DNA from: Clostridium lundense DSM 17049 | GTDB lineage: Bacteria; Bacillota; Clostridia; Clostridiales; Clostridiaceae | Reading direction: 5' to 3' | Length of the DNA stretch: 64,000 nucleotides | NCBI RefSeq assembly: GCF_000619945.1 | Contig: NZ_JHVC01000009.1 | Span: forward strand, 127,291 to 191,290 | Part shown: positions 43,096 through 51,378 of the stretch, one piece after another | Numbering within the stretch: the stretch's first letter is position 1 | Layout of the letters: every line of letters starts with the position of its first letter | Made by a program: the position numbers and the translations under genes | Notes under the pieces: model-generated | Told to the model about the DNA's origin: nothing | The model's database searches: none | The model's input: the letters and a program-made list of their open reading frames with translations, nothing else

Positions 43096-43118
43096 AAAGC
43101 ACCTTTTGGTGCTTTATT
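43096..43118 (+). terminator. Terminator of dnaG-rpoD
   Basis: AAAGCACC (43096-43103) pairs with GGTGCTTT (43108-43115), loop TTTT, with a short T-rich tail. Confidence 0.78.
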
Positions 43119-43169
43119 CTATAATAAAAAAACCATATATAATTATAAATATATGGGGAAGGTGATAGT

Positions 43170-44057
43170 ATGGAAAAATTTAAGTCTATAAAGGGGCAAG
43201 GATTACCTTATATTATTGGAGAAACCATATTATATAATCTATTTATAATATTAATGGTAATTGTTATAAATTCTTATGAGTTTTCAAATTTATTTAAGAT
43301 AGCCTTTATAGTTATAAATATATATGAATTACATTATATTTTCATGTATATTTCCTTAGAATACAATATAGCTGATGAATATATTCAAATTAGTAGTATA
43401 TTTGGATTGAAGAAAGAAAAAATATTTTTTAAAGATATAGAGGGCTATTCCCAAAGTAAAGGTGAAATTAAGGGAGTAAAATTATATGGACATGGAAAAG
43501 ATCATTTTGCATTAGGTAAATCTATTATTGATAAAATAGGAACTGCAAAAATGTATGTAACATGTAATAAAAATATAATATATTTAAAAACTCAGGATAT
43601 AACCTATGGAATATCTCCCATAGATGGAGATAAATTTATAAATATATTAAATGGTAAAAAGATAAAGCAGGGAAGTTGGAATTATTCCACAAATAAAAAT
43701 ATAAATTTATATAAAGATAAGAAGTTTTTTATACCGTTGATAGTTGTAGCAGTAATAATTATAATTCTTACATTACATCCATTTGTGTTATATTTATATA
43801 ATAAGCTGCCAGAGAAGATGCCTTTGAGTTTTGATGCTAATTTTAATCCTGTAAAGATTGGAACAGGAAAGCAATTTGCATTCAAGCAAATGACCTATGG
43901 AGTATTAAATATGGCTATTTTATTTTGTATGTATTATGCTTCTTATTTTTATGCAAAATATGATAAAAAATCTGCTTACAAATTTATTTATGTATCTTTA
44001 GCTTCCTCACTCTTATTTTTTATAATGCAAATAAAAGTACTACTTAATTTCCAGTAA
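43170..44057 (+). CDS. Membrane protein with PH-like and DUF1648-like parts
   Basis: This 295-aa protein has two N-terminal TMs (about 14-60), then a soluble part that looks like a bacterial PH domain (YNIADEYIQISSIFGLKKEKI, then YVTCNKNIIYLKTQ). A TM near 188-208 is followed by LPEKMPLSFDANFNPVKIGTG, close to the DUF1648 signature (P-x2-hydrophobic with a following DxxGxP-like turn), and two more TMs. Function is unknown; related proteins accompany membrane-stress or signal-peptide regulators. The GAAGGTG ribosome binding site is clear, and it may be cotranscribed with trmK 24 nt downstream. Confidence 0.65.
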   Translation: MEKFKSIKGQGLPYIIGETILYNLFIILMVIVINSYEFSNLFKIAFIVINIYELHYIFMYISLEYNIADEYIQISSIFGLKKEKIFFKDIEGYSQSKGEIKGVKLYGHGKDHFALGKSIIDKIGTAKMYVTCNKNIIYLKTQDITYGISPIDGDKFINILNGKKIKQGSWNYSTNKNINLYKDKKFFIPLIVVAVIIIILTLHPFVLYLYNKLPEKMPLSFDANFNPVKIGTGKQFAFKQMTYGVLNMAILFCMYYASYFYAKYDKKSAYKFIYVSLASSLLFFIMQIKVLLNFQ

Positions 44058-44081
44058 TGAATATCGGAATGGAGGCAAAGT

Positions 44082-44771
44082 ATGGATATAAGTATAAGAC
44101 TAAAAGCTATTACAGATATGGTTGAAAAGTGTAACTGTTGTGCAGACATTGGTACAGATCATGGATATATACCAATTTATCTTATTCAAAAGGAAATTTG
44201 CAATAAAGTTATAGCTTCAGATATCAACAAAGGTCCTATTGAAAAGGCTAAAAAAAATATAAAGTTAGAAGAATTAGAAAAATTTATTCAATGTAGGATT
44301 GGTGGAGGATTAACTACCATAAAACCTGGTGAAGTAAATTCAGCAATAATTGCAGGTATGGGAGGAAATCTTATAAGAGATATTATAGAAGAAAGTAAGG
44401 ACGTATTCAAAAGCTTAGATTATCTTATTGTGCAGCCAGTACAAAATCCAGAGATATTAAGAGAACATATTTATACAGAGGGTTACGAAATATTAGAGGA
44501 AGACCTATGTATAGATGAAAATAAATATTATGAGATAATGAAAATAAAATATAATAATAAAATTCAAAAGGTAGATACTATTTTCTATGAAATAAGCAAA
44601 TATCTGATAGATAATAAACATCCATTAATTAAAGAATATGTTGTAAAAAAGATAGACAAGTATGAAAAAATATGTCATGCTATTAGTGAAGATACTAAAT
44701 TGGCAAGGAACAGAAGAAGAGAAGTGAAAGATAAAATTTATAGATTAAAGGAGTTGTTACTATGTCTTTAA
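44082..44771 (+). CDS. trmK: tRNA (adenine(22)-N(1))-methyltransferase TrmK
   Basis: TrmK makes m1A22 in tRNA. The 229-aa protein has the SAM-binding motif CCADIGTDHGYIPIYLI (about 20-36), ASDINKGPIEKAKKNI, and the family's AGMGGNLI and QPVQNPEILREHI segments. The C-terminal helix pair is normal for the family. It lies after rpoD and overlaps the NIF3-family gene by 10 nt, the usual Firmicute order. Confidence 0.95.
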   Translation: MDISIRLKAITDMVEKCNCCADIGTDHGYIPIYLIQKEICNKVIASDINKGPIEKAKKNIKLEELEKFIQCRIGGGLTTIKPGEVNSAIIAGMGGNLIRDIIEESKDVFKSLDYLIVQPVQNPEILREHIYTEGYEILEEDLCIDENKYYEIMKIKYNNKIQKVDTIFYEISKYLIDNKHPLIKEYVVKKIDKYEKICHAISEDTKLARNRRREVKDKIYRLKELLLCL

Positions 44772-45574
44772 AAGTGAAAGATATAAGCGAGATAATGGAA
44801 GAATATGCTCCTTTAAATTTAAAAGAAAGTTATGACAATGTAGGGCTTATGATAGGAGATCCAGAGTGTGAGGTTAAGTCTATTCTAGTAGCCTTGGATT
44901 GTACAATGAAGACAATTGAAGAAGCTGAAGAAAATAACTGTAATTTAATAATAACTCACCATCCTTTATTGTTTAGAAAACCAAGTAGTATAACTACAGA
45001 AACTCTTCAGGGAAGAAAAATTATGGAGATAATAAAGAATGGCATAAATCTATACTCTAGTCATACTAATTTAGATTCAACTGATTGTGGAATTAATGAT
45101 TTAGCAATGCAACTGTTAGAGTTTAAAAACTATGATGTTATAGAGCCAAGTAGCATTAATGCTGGGGATAGACAGGTAGGCATTGGTAGAATTATAAATT
45201 TATCCAATCCAACTACCCTTGAAGAATTATGTGAAAAGGCAAAAGAAGCTTTTGAAATATGTACGTTAAAATATTCAGGAGAAGATCATCAAATTATAAA
45301 AAAAGTAGCTGTAATAAATGGTAGTGGAAGCGATTTCCTTATGAAAGCTAAAGCATTAGGTGCAGACTGCATTATTACAGGGGATACTACTTATCATTAT
45401 GTTAGTGATTTACAAGAAGAAGGTATAAGTATTATAGATGTAGGGCATTTTGAATCAGAATGGCCTGGTATGAAAATTGTAGGAAAATGGTTAGAAAATA
45501 GAATAAGATTCATGGGATATAGTAATAATGTACTTATATCTAATGAAGCTGTTTCACCCTATAAGTATAAATAG
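44762..45574 (+). CDS. NIF3/DUF34 family metal-binding protein
   Basis: This 270-aa NIF3-type protein, often named GTP cyclohydrolase 1 type 2 homologue (YqfO), though that activity is doubtful for many members. Metal ligand motifs are ITHHPLLF near residue 64, HTNLD near 101 and VGHFESEWPG near 227. It lacks the extra central domain found in the 370-aa Bacillus YqfO. It overlaps trmK by 10 nt and ends at a terminator. Confidence 0.93.
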   Translation: MSLKVKDISEIMEEYAPLNLKESYDNVGLMIGDPECEVKSILVALDCTMKTIEEAEENNCNLIITHHPLLFRKPSSITTETLQGRKIMEIIKNGINLYSSHTNLDSTDCGINDLAMQLLEFKNYDVIEPSSINAGDRQVGIGRIINLSNPTTLEELCEKAKEAFEICTLKYSGEDHQIIKKVAVINGSGSDFLMKAKALGADCIITGDTTYHYVSDLQEEGISIIDVGHFESEWPGMKIVGKWLENRIRFMGYSNNVLISNEAVSPYKYK

Positions 45575-45605
45575 AAATAGGCTTTTTGGCTTATTTCTAT
45601 TTTTT
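45571..45605 (+). terminator. Terminator after the NIF3-family gene
   Basis: ATAGAAATAGGC (45571-45582) pairs with GCTTATTTCTAT (45589-45600), one G-U, followed by TTTTT. Confidence 0.88.
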
Positions 45606-45637
45606 ATATAATTGATTAAATATAAGGAGGCTTATTT

Positions 45638-46348
45638 ATGGATGATATAAAATTATTATTATTTTTACAAGAGAAGTACAATAAAGTGGAGGAAAATAAT
45701 AAAATATTAAAGGATAATTCCTATATTAAAATATTAAGCAAAATGAAAGAGGATTTTAATAAATTAAAGAAAGAGTATATTAATGGGAAAAGTGAACTAG
45801 AGAATATTAGAAAAAAATATAAAGTATTAAATGAAGAAATAGAAGAGCTAAGAAAAGGAGTAGATGAAGACGAATATATTCTTTATAATAAATGTGGCAA
45901 TGATTTAAAAATGATAAACACTTTGCAAGAGGAAATAGAAAGCAAAAATAAGAAAATAAATGAAAAAGAAAAAGAAGTAATGAGTATGTTAGAAAAAGAA
46001 GAAAAATTAAGTAAAGAGGTATCAACAGCAGAAAATATACTAAAAAAAATAAAGCATGAATTTAATAGTTATAAGGGAAGTGTAGAGAATAAGCTGCATG
46101 CAGCTAAAGAAGAACTTAAAACATATGAAAAGGAAATGAGTAGCATAAGAAGTAAGCTTCCATCAGATATATTAGAAGATTTTGATTACATAAAAAGTCA
46201 GAAGAAAGTTGCAGTAGCTCTTTTACAAAATGGTGTATGTGCAGGTTGTAAAATAAAAGTATCTTCATTAACAATAGATGAACTAAATAAGAAAAGTGGG
46301 ATTGTGCATTGTGATAACTGTGGTAGGATATTGTGGAAGGAAGACTAG
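45638..46348 (+). CDS. Coiled-coil protein with C-terminal zinc ribbon
   Basis: This 236-aa protein resembles the CT398/zf-RING_7 family. Residues about 5-170 form a long coiled coil rich in Lys and Glu. The C-terminus is a four-cysteine zinc ribbon (VCAGCKIKVS, then VHCDNCGRIL). The family is widespread next to the NIF3-family gene; a nucleic-acid-related role is presumed but unproven. AAGGAGG precedes the start. The RNase P RNA gene follows at about 85 nt. Confidence 0.88.
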   Translation: MDDIKLLLFLQEKYNKVEENNKILKDNSYIKILSKMKEDFNKLKKEYINGKSELENIRKKYKVLNEEIEELRKGVDEDEYILYNKCGNDLKMINTLQEEIESKNKKINEKEKEVMSMLEKEEKLSKEVSTAENILKKIKHEFNSYKGSVENKLHAAKEELKTYEKEMSSIRSKLPSDILEDFDYIKSQKKVAVALLQNGVCAGCKIKVSSLTIDELNKKSGIVHCDNCGRILWKED

Positions 46349-46398
46349 CTTGAGGTAAATCAGGTAATAAAAAAAGCTTTTTAAATACGGAAATTTAT

Positions 46399-46427
46399 TT
46401 GCTTTTTAGCCTGTAATGTGTTATTAT
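46399..46427 (+). promoter_or_regulatory. Sigma-A promoter of rnpB
   Basis: TTGCTT (46399-46404), 17 nt, then TATTAT (46422-46427), which places the transcription start at the 5' end of the RNase P RNA. Confidence 0.62.
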
Positions 46428-46433
46428 TTATCT

Positions 46434-46779
46434 TGCGAGTAAGCCAGACAGTCGCTGCTGCTGAAAATGCAGGAGAGGAAAGTCGGAGCTCCATAGGGCA
46501 GGGTGCTGGATAATACCCAGTCAGGGTGACCTGAAGGAAAGTGCAACAGAGATATACCGCCTAAGTTTACTTAGGTAAGGGTGGAAAGGCGAGGTAAGAG
46601 CTCACCAGCGCAATGGCGACTTTGCGGCTATGTAAACCCCATCTGGAGCAAGATCGAATAGGGAAGCATAAAGGGGCGGCCCGTCCCGCTTCCGGGTAGT
46701 ATCGCTTGAGCCTATTGGTAACAATAGGCCTAGATAGATGACTGTTAAATACAGAACTCCGCTTACAGACTTAGTCGCA
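46434..46779 (+). ncRNA. rnpB: RNase P RNA (A-type appearance)
   Basis: The catalytic RNA that trims tRNA 5' leaders. Conserved RNase P words are GAGGAAAGTC (46474-46483), the GTGCTGGATAATACCCAG hairpin, ACAGAGATATACCGCC, GGTAAGGGTGGAAAGG and, near the 3' end, ACAGAACTCCGCTTAC (46751-46766). The ends pair (GCGAGTAAGC near 46435 with GCTTAC and TCGC near 46761-46778), giving helix P1. The ends are placed by P1 and are accurate to a few bases. It has its own promoter and terminator. GC content is much higher than the neighbours, as expected for a structural RNA. Confidence 0.96.
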
Positions 46780-46790
46780 TAATTTGTATA

Positions 46791-46821
46791 AAACACTACG
46801 TTTACACGTGGTGTTTTTTTA
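46791..46821 (+). terminator. Terminator of rnpB
   Basis: AAACACTACGT (46791-46801) pairs with ACGTGGTGTTT (46806-46816), one G-U, loop TTAC, then TTTT. Confidence 0.9.
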
Positions 46822-46823
46822 GT

Positions 46824-46892
46824 CTATAGTCTTTTTTCATCTTCAGAATAATAATCTTCCTCCTTATCTTTAAAACGTTCAAATAAATCCAT
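46824..46892 (-). CDS. Possible 22-residue ORF
   Basis: A leftward frame from ATG 46892 to TAG reads MDLFERFKDKEEDYYSEDEK plus two residues. The composition (acidic, varied, no poly-runs) looks more like protein than the AT-rich surroundings. However, there is no clear ribosome binding site and the length is too short to trust. It could be a small protein or the remnant of a larger gene. Confidence 0.18.
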   Translation of the reverse strand: MDLFERFKDKEEDYYSEDEKRL

Positions 46893-47052
46893 TTATACAA
46901 CTATATAAGTAAATAAAAAACTTTTTAAAATAAATTTTTTATTATATAAAAGTTAAAAGTGATAAATATATAAAATATTTCATATGTATACTTATAATAT
47001 AATTTATGGTATAATTTATATGCTATATTATTTTTGAGGGGGAAACATAATA

Positions 47053-47637
47053 ATGAAATCTATTTTAAAAAGACTAATATCCGTTGTACTTATGACAATC
47101 TTAGCTGTTTCCTTAGTTGGATGTGGTGCTAAACCAGAGCAAACTGCTAAGGACTTTTTAGATGCTATTAAACAACAGGACATTAATAAGGCAGCTTCAC
47201 TTGTAAAAGATAATAATTCTAAAGAAGGATTAAAGTATGACAATAAAGAACAAGAAAAGATGGCAAAAGCTATTTTTTCTAAACTTGAGTATACTTTAGG
47301 TAAGATAGATAATAAGGGGGATACTGCTACAGTTAAAGCCTCTATTACATCATTAGATTTACCTAAAATAACAACAAAGTTGATGGCTGATTTACTTCCT
47401 ACTATGATGTCTCAGGCACTTTCAGAAGAAAAAGTTGATGAAAAGAAACAAGAGGCTATGGTACTTGAACAGTTATTAAAGTCTGTAAATGATCCTAATG
47501 CTCCTAAAATTAAGAAAGATGTTGATATAAAATTAGTTAAAGTTGATAAGGAATGGCGTGTAGATGCTGATGAACAATTATTAAATGCAATAACTGGAGA
47601 TATTGGTTCAGTACAAAAAAAGTTTGAAGGTAAATAA
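47053..47637 (+). CDS. Lipoprotein, DUF4878/DUF5105-like
   Basis: This 194-aa protein has a type II signal peptide: KSILKRLISVVLMTILAVSLVGC, lipobox LVGC with Cys at residue 24. The mature part starts with KPEQTAKDFLDAIKQQDINKAASLV, the NTF2-like fold seen in DUF4878/DUF5105 lipoproteins. It contains a variable insertion and ends with VDIKLVKVDKEWRVD, the conserved strand of the fold. It should be anchored to the outer face of the membrane. Function is unknown. The ribosome binding site GAGGGGG is strong and the gene appears monocistronic. Confidence 0.85.
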   Translation: MKSILKRLISVVLMTILAVSLVGCGAKPEQTAKDFLDAIKQQDINKAASLVKDNNSKEGLKYDNKEQEKMAKAIFSKLEYTLGKIDNKGDTATVKASITSLDLPKITTKLMADLLPTMMSQALSEEKVDEKKQEAMVLEQLLKSVNDPNAPKIKKDVDIKLVKVDKEWRVDADEQLLNAITGDIGSVQKKFEGK

Positions 47638-47689
47638 ATATTTTATATAGGTTTAGATTAATTAAGTAAATTTAAAAGATTAAATATGA

Positions 47690-47745
47690 GTAAAAGGTAT
47701 GTCCCAAAATATAAAGTGATTTATATTTTGGGACATACCTTTTAC
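47690..47745. terminator. 26-bp perfect inverted repeat between convergent genes
   Basis: Positions 47690-47715 are perfectly complementary to 47720-47745 with a 4-nt loop (GTGA). It lies between the rightward lipoprotein gene and the leftward TIGR04076 gene, so it can terminate both. The stem is far longer than the other terminators here (7-14 bp) and has no mismatch. Confidence 0.75.
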
Positions 47746-47757
47746 TAAATATTAAAA

Positions 47758-48075
47758 TTAATCAGCAATTCTTTCTAACTTGTAGATAACTGGATGAAGA
47801 CCATCATTACAACAACGTATAGCTACTCCATCTTGTTTTACATAAGGGTTATTTCCACCTGAAGCTAAAACAGAAACTGTGTCGGAGATACCCTTCCAAG
47901 CACCGTTACAAAAACCTTCTGGTTGAGCAGCGTTCTTTGATATGTATTCCTTGCCTTCTTCATTCTTAGCACAGACAACAGGAACATCATCTTTAGCATA
48001 TTCTTTATGAATATCCTCAACCTTAATCTTCTTTAGCACTGTAATTTTTACAGCATAGTTTTTTGTGTTTTCCAT
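47758..48075 (-). CDS. TIGR04076 family protein
   Basis: This small (105 aa) cytosolic protein has the family pattern: N-terminal AVKITVLKKIKVEDIHKEYA, a middle PEGFCNGAWKGI and the C-terminal IRCCNDGLHPVIYKLERI. Conserved cysteines suggest metal or redox chemistry, but no activity is known. I chose the start at 48075 because GGGGGT lies 8 nt upstream; an in-frame ATG at 48111 lies before that site. It is leftward and monocistronic. Confidence 0.85.
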   Translation of the reverse strand: MENTKNYAVKITVLKKIKVEDIHKEYAKDDVPVVCAKNEEGKEYISKNAAQPEGFCNGAWKGISDTVSVLASGGNNPYVKQDGVAIRCCNDGLHPVIYKLERIAD

Positions 48076-48262
48076 ATCAATTACCCCCAAATAAAAAATT
48101 ATAGTATCCAATATATATATAATAGCTCAATTATTTACATAACACAAATTATTTTATGTTATAATTTGTGCTATTAAGGAGATAAAGATACCGTATCTAA
48201 GCCTAAAATTAGATAGTTTAAAGTCTTTTTAGAGTGTATTTATTTCTTGAATAAGGTAAATA

Positions 48263-48291
48263 TTGTTACTGAGGGGTTCCTATGTTACAAT
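48263..48291 (+). promoter_or_regulatory. Sigma-A promoter of the ABC transporter pair
   Basis: TTGTTA (48263-48268), 17 nt, then TACAAT (48286-48291), 34 nt before the ATPase gene. Confidence 0.55.
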
Positions 48292-48325
48292 GAAATAAAA
48301 AGCTACAGAAAATTGAGGTGATTTT

Positions 48326-49123
48326 ATGGAATTGACAAATGAACCCATAATTACTATGAGGGATCTTAAGATGAGTTTTGGAGACAAACAGGTATTAAAG
48401 GGTATAAATTTAGATGTATATAAAGGGCAAATAATAGGATATATAGGTCCTAATGGAGCAGGAAAGAGCACTACAGTAAAAATTATGTTGGGGCTTATTG
48501 GAGGATATACTGGAGAGGTTAGTATACTTGGAAAGCCTATAAATGATGAGGATGTAGAATATAAAAGGAAGATAGGGTATGTTCCGGAAACAGCAGATAT
48601 ATATGATAATCTTACTGCAAAGGAATACTTGACTTTTATAGGGGAATTATATGGGTTAGATTATAATGACGTTGATAATAAGGCAAAAAACCTTATGACA
48701 ATGTTTGGAATAGAACAGGTATATAATTCTAAAATTTCTTCTTATTCGAAGGGAATGAAACAAAAGGTTTTACTAATATCAAGTTTGATACACAACCCAG
48801 ATATATTATTTTTAGATGAACCTTTAAGTGGATTGGATGCAAATAGTGTGATGATAGTTAAAGAAATTTTAGCAGAACTAGCGGGTGAAGGAAAAACCAT
48901 ATTTTACTCATCTCATATAATGGATGTTGTAGAGAAAATAAGTAATAGAATTGTTTTACTAAGTGATGGGCAAATAGTGGCAGATGGAAGTTTTGATGAT
49001 TTAAAGCATCAATGTCAGGAAGGGACATTAGAACAGATATTTAATCAACTAACAGGTTTTAATAAATATAAAGAAATAGCAGAAGAATTTGTATCTATAG
49101 TACAAGGCAGGTCAGTAATATGA
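48326..49123 (+). CDS. ABC transporter ATP-binding protein
   Basis: This 265-aa ABC ATPase has Walker A GPNGAGKST (about 44-52), the signature SSYSKGMKQK, Walker B ILFLDEPLSGLD and the switch His (SSHIMDVVEK). It belongs to the group that energises ABC-2 type exporters. A GAGGTG ribosome binding site precedes the start. Its stop overlaps the permease start (ATGA), so the two are coupled. The substrate is unknown. Confidence 0.93.
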   Translation: MELTNEPIITMRDLKMSFGDKQVLKGINLDVYKGQIIGYIGPNGAGKSTTVKIMLGLIGGYTGEVSILGKPINDEDVEYKRKIGYVPETADIYDNLTAKEYLTFIGELYGLDYNDVDNKAKNLMTMFGIEQVYNSKISSYSKGMKQKVLLISSLIHNPDILFLDEPLSGLDANSVMIVKEILAELAGEGKTIFYSSHIMDVVEKISNRIVLLSDGQIVADGSFDDLKHQCQEGTLEQIFNQLTGFNKYKEIAEEFVSIVQGRSVI

Positions 49124-50781
49124 AAGAGTTTACAGTATTAAAAATTATAGATAAGTTCAAGTGGATTTTTGAGAAATCTGGTGTAGACTATAAAACTATG
49201 AGGAAAATTCTTCAGCTTAAGCTTACCATGGATGGAAGAAGAGTTCCTACTGTAATCAATAATTCTCAAAAAAAGAAAGAAGAAGAAAATGATAAAAATC
49301 AGTTTTTTAAATCGCTATGGATGTACGTATTATTAGGATTATTTTTAGTGGCGTTAGTAATATCAAATAAGAATATAATGTTTCAAATGAGCATATTTTT
49401 TGGTATATTAATGTTTATGCTTATTACAACTTTTATTTCTGATTTTTCATCTGTGTTATTAGACATTAGAGATAAAAATATTATATTTACTAAACCTGTA
49501 ACGAGCAAAACTATTAATGCAGCTAAATTTATGCATATATTAATTTATATGTTTTATATAACCATTTCATTAACGGGAATTGCACTTATGGTATCAATTA
49601 AACATGGAGCTGCTTTTTTTATAGTTTTGTTATGTGAAATAATTTTGGTAGATATATTTATGATAGCACTTACAGCTTTATTATATGCTTTAATATTAAG
49701 ATTTTTTGATGGAGAAAAGTTAAAGGATGTAATAAATTATGTTCAGATAATTTTAACAATAACAATAACTATAGGATATCAGTTTATAGGAAGATTATTT
49801 AATATTATTAATGTAAATGCAGTTTTTACACCTAAATGGTGGCAATATTTAATATGGCCTATATGGTTTGCTGCGCCTTTAGAGATGGTATTAAATAATA
49901 ATTTTAATAATTATATTATAGGTTTATCATTATGTGCCATTATAGTACCTTGTGTGTCTATATTAATTTATATAAAGCTTGTGCCTAGTTTTGAAAGAAA
50001 CTTACAAAAACTAAATAACAGTTCAGGGATAAATAAGAGTAAAAAGAATTTAGGAGAAACACTAAGTAGATTTGTTTGTTTTGATAATGAAGAGAGGACA
50101 TTTTTTAAATTTGGTTACAATATGATAAAAAATGAAAGACAATTTAAATTAAAGGTTTATCCATCATTAGGACTTGCTATTGTTTTTCCATTCTTATTTC
50201 TGTTTAATACTATTTCTAAAACCGAAACTTTTAGTCAATGGTTAGCTTATATGCCTTCAACAAAATATTATTTTAATATATATTTTTCTGTTTTAAATTT
50301 ACCTACTGTGGTTATGATGATGAAGTATTCAGAGAGGTATAAGGGAGCTTGGATTTATAGAACAATGCCTATTAAAAACGTAGCACCAGCTTTTAAGGGC
50401 GTGTTAAAGGCAATAGTGATAAAACTTATAGCTCCAATATATATATTTATATCAATTATATTTACGTTTATATTTGGAGTTAAGATTATTCCACATTTAG
50501 TTATAGGATTTTTTAATATGATGATATTTACAATTATGTGTTTTAAATTTATGGATAAAGATCTTCCGTTTTCTAAAAGCTTTCAAGCTACGCAAAATGG
50601 TGAAGGATTAATAGTAATACTTCTTTTGTTTGTATTGGCAGCTTTGGGTGGAATACATTATGGCATAGCATCAATTAATGCAAGTATTTATGTATATATA
50701 TATATGGTAATAATGTTTGTAGCTACAGTGGTATATTGGAGAAAGTCCTTTAATATTCCATGGAGCAAAGTTATGAAATAA
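49120..50781 (+). CDS. ABC transporter permease
   Basis: This 553-aa polytopic protein has a cytoplasmic N-terminal part of about 65 residues, then about 12 hydrophobic segments in two groups (about 65-270 and 345-548) separated by a loop with KNLGETLSRFVCFDNEERTFFKFGYNM. It is encoded directly behind the ATPase with a 4-nt overlap. It is probably the exporter's membrane subunit; the length suggests both half-sites are fused in one chain. Substrate unknown. Confidence 0.85.
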   Translation: MKEFTVLKIIDKFKWIFEKSGVDYKTMRKILQLKLTMDGRRVPTVINNSQKKKEEENDKNQFFKSLWMYVLLGLFLVALVISNKNIMFQMSIFFGILMFMLITTFISDFSSVLLDIRDKNIIFTKPVTSKTINAAKFMHILIYMFYITISLTGIALMVSIKHGAAFFIVLLCEIILVDIFMIALTALLYALILRFFDGEKLKDVINYVQIILTITITIGYQFIGRLFNIINVNAVFTPKWWQYLIWPIWFAAPLEMVLNNNFNNYIIGLSLCAIIVPCVSILIYIKLVPSFERNLQKLNNSSGINKSKKNLGETLSRFVCFDNEERTFFKFGYNMIKNERQFKLKVYPSLGLAIVFPFLFLFNTISKTETFSQWLAYMPSTKYYFNIYFSVLNLPTVVMMMKYSERYKGAWIYRTMPIKNVAPAFKGVLKAIVIKLIAPIYIFISIIFTFIFGVKIIPHLVIGFFNMMIFTIMCFKFMDKDLPFSKSFQATQNGEGLIVILLLFVLAALGGIHYGIASINASIYVYIYMVIMFVATVVYWRKSFNIPWSKVMK

Positions 50782-50821
50782 TATGAGATTTAATAAATGT
50801 AATATTAATAGTATAATTAGG

Positions 50822-50896
50822 GTTATTGGCATTTGACAATAATCCTAAAATACGTTATTATTAAATTAGCAAATGCCAATAACGTATTTTAGGAGG
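50822..50896 (+). promoter_or_regulatory. Interlocking inverted repeats over the ribosome binding site of the NifX-like gene
   Basis: Segment A (50822-50835) is a perfect 14-bp complement of A' (50870-50883). Segment B (50844-50859) is a perfect 16-bp complement of B' (50878-50893). The order is A-B-A'-B', and A' and B' share AATAAC (50878-50883), so the two hairpins exclude each other. B' runs into the Shine-Dalgarno AGGAGG (50891-50896). No T-tract follows. This is the layout of a two-state RNA switch acting on translation, though a DNA-level function is also possible. Confidence 0.65.
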
Positions 50897-50904
50897 AAAA
50901 GAAT

Positions 50905-51288
50905 ATGAGAATAGCGTTACCAACAATAGAAAACAAAATAAGTGGTCATTTTGGACATTGTCCATTATTTACAATTTATGAAGTGAATGAGGGGAAAATT
51001 TCAAATAAGAAGATTATTGAAAATCCAGGACATGAAAAAGTAAAGGTTCCAGTATATTTAAAAGAATTAAATATAGATGTAGTAATAGCAGGCAATATGG
51101 GAGAAGGTGCACAAAAGCTTCTTAAGGAAAATAACATGGAAGTTATACTTGGAGCTAATGGAGTGTGCGATGAAATAGTAGATAAATATTTAAAAGGTGA
51201 ATTAAAATCAGTAGCTAGTACTTGTCATGGACATGATGGACATCATGGAGAAAATGGCCATCAATGCAAATGCAGATGTCATAATTAA
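50905..51288 (+). CDS. NifX/NifB-type dinitrogenase iron-molybdenum cofactor family protein
   Basis: This 127-aa protein has a Nif-type cofactor-binding domain (RIALPTIENKISGHFGHCPLF, then IDVVIAGNMGEGAQKLLKE). The C-terminus (about residues 108-127) is a His/Cys-rich tail with CHGHDGHHG and CKCRCHN. The domain binds iron-sulfur or FeMo-type clusters in nitrogenase systems; stand-alone members occur in many anaerobes with no known role. The tail suggests metal binding. AGGAGG precedes the start inside the nested repeat. DUF134 follows at 90 nt, a frequent pairing. Confidence 0.9.
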   Translation: MRIALPTIENKISGHFGHCPLFTIYEVNEGKISNKKIIENPGHEKVKVPVYLKELNIDVVIAGNMGEGAQKLLKENNMEVILGANGVCDEIVDKYLKGELKSVASTCHGHDGHHGENGHQCKCRCHN

Positions 51289-51378
51289 TAATTACTATAA
51301 ATCTCTGCATATATGTTAAAAAGATAGTATAATGTTTGTAAAGAGGTATTTAGTTAACAATGCAGGGAGGAAACTTTT

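Noticed and set aside
46602..46796. Leftward 64-residue frame
   Set aside because: It lies inside the RNase P RNA gene and its terminator; structure and conserved RNA motifs explain the sequence.
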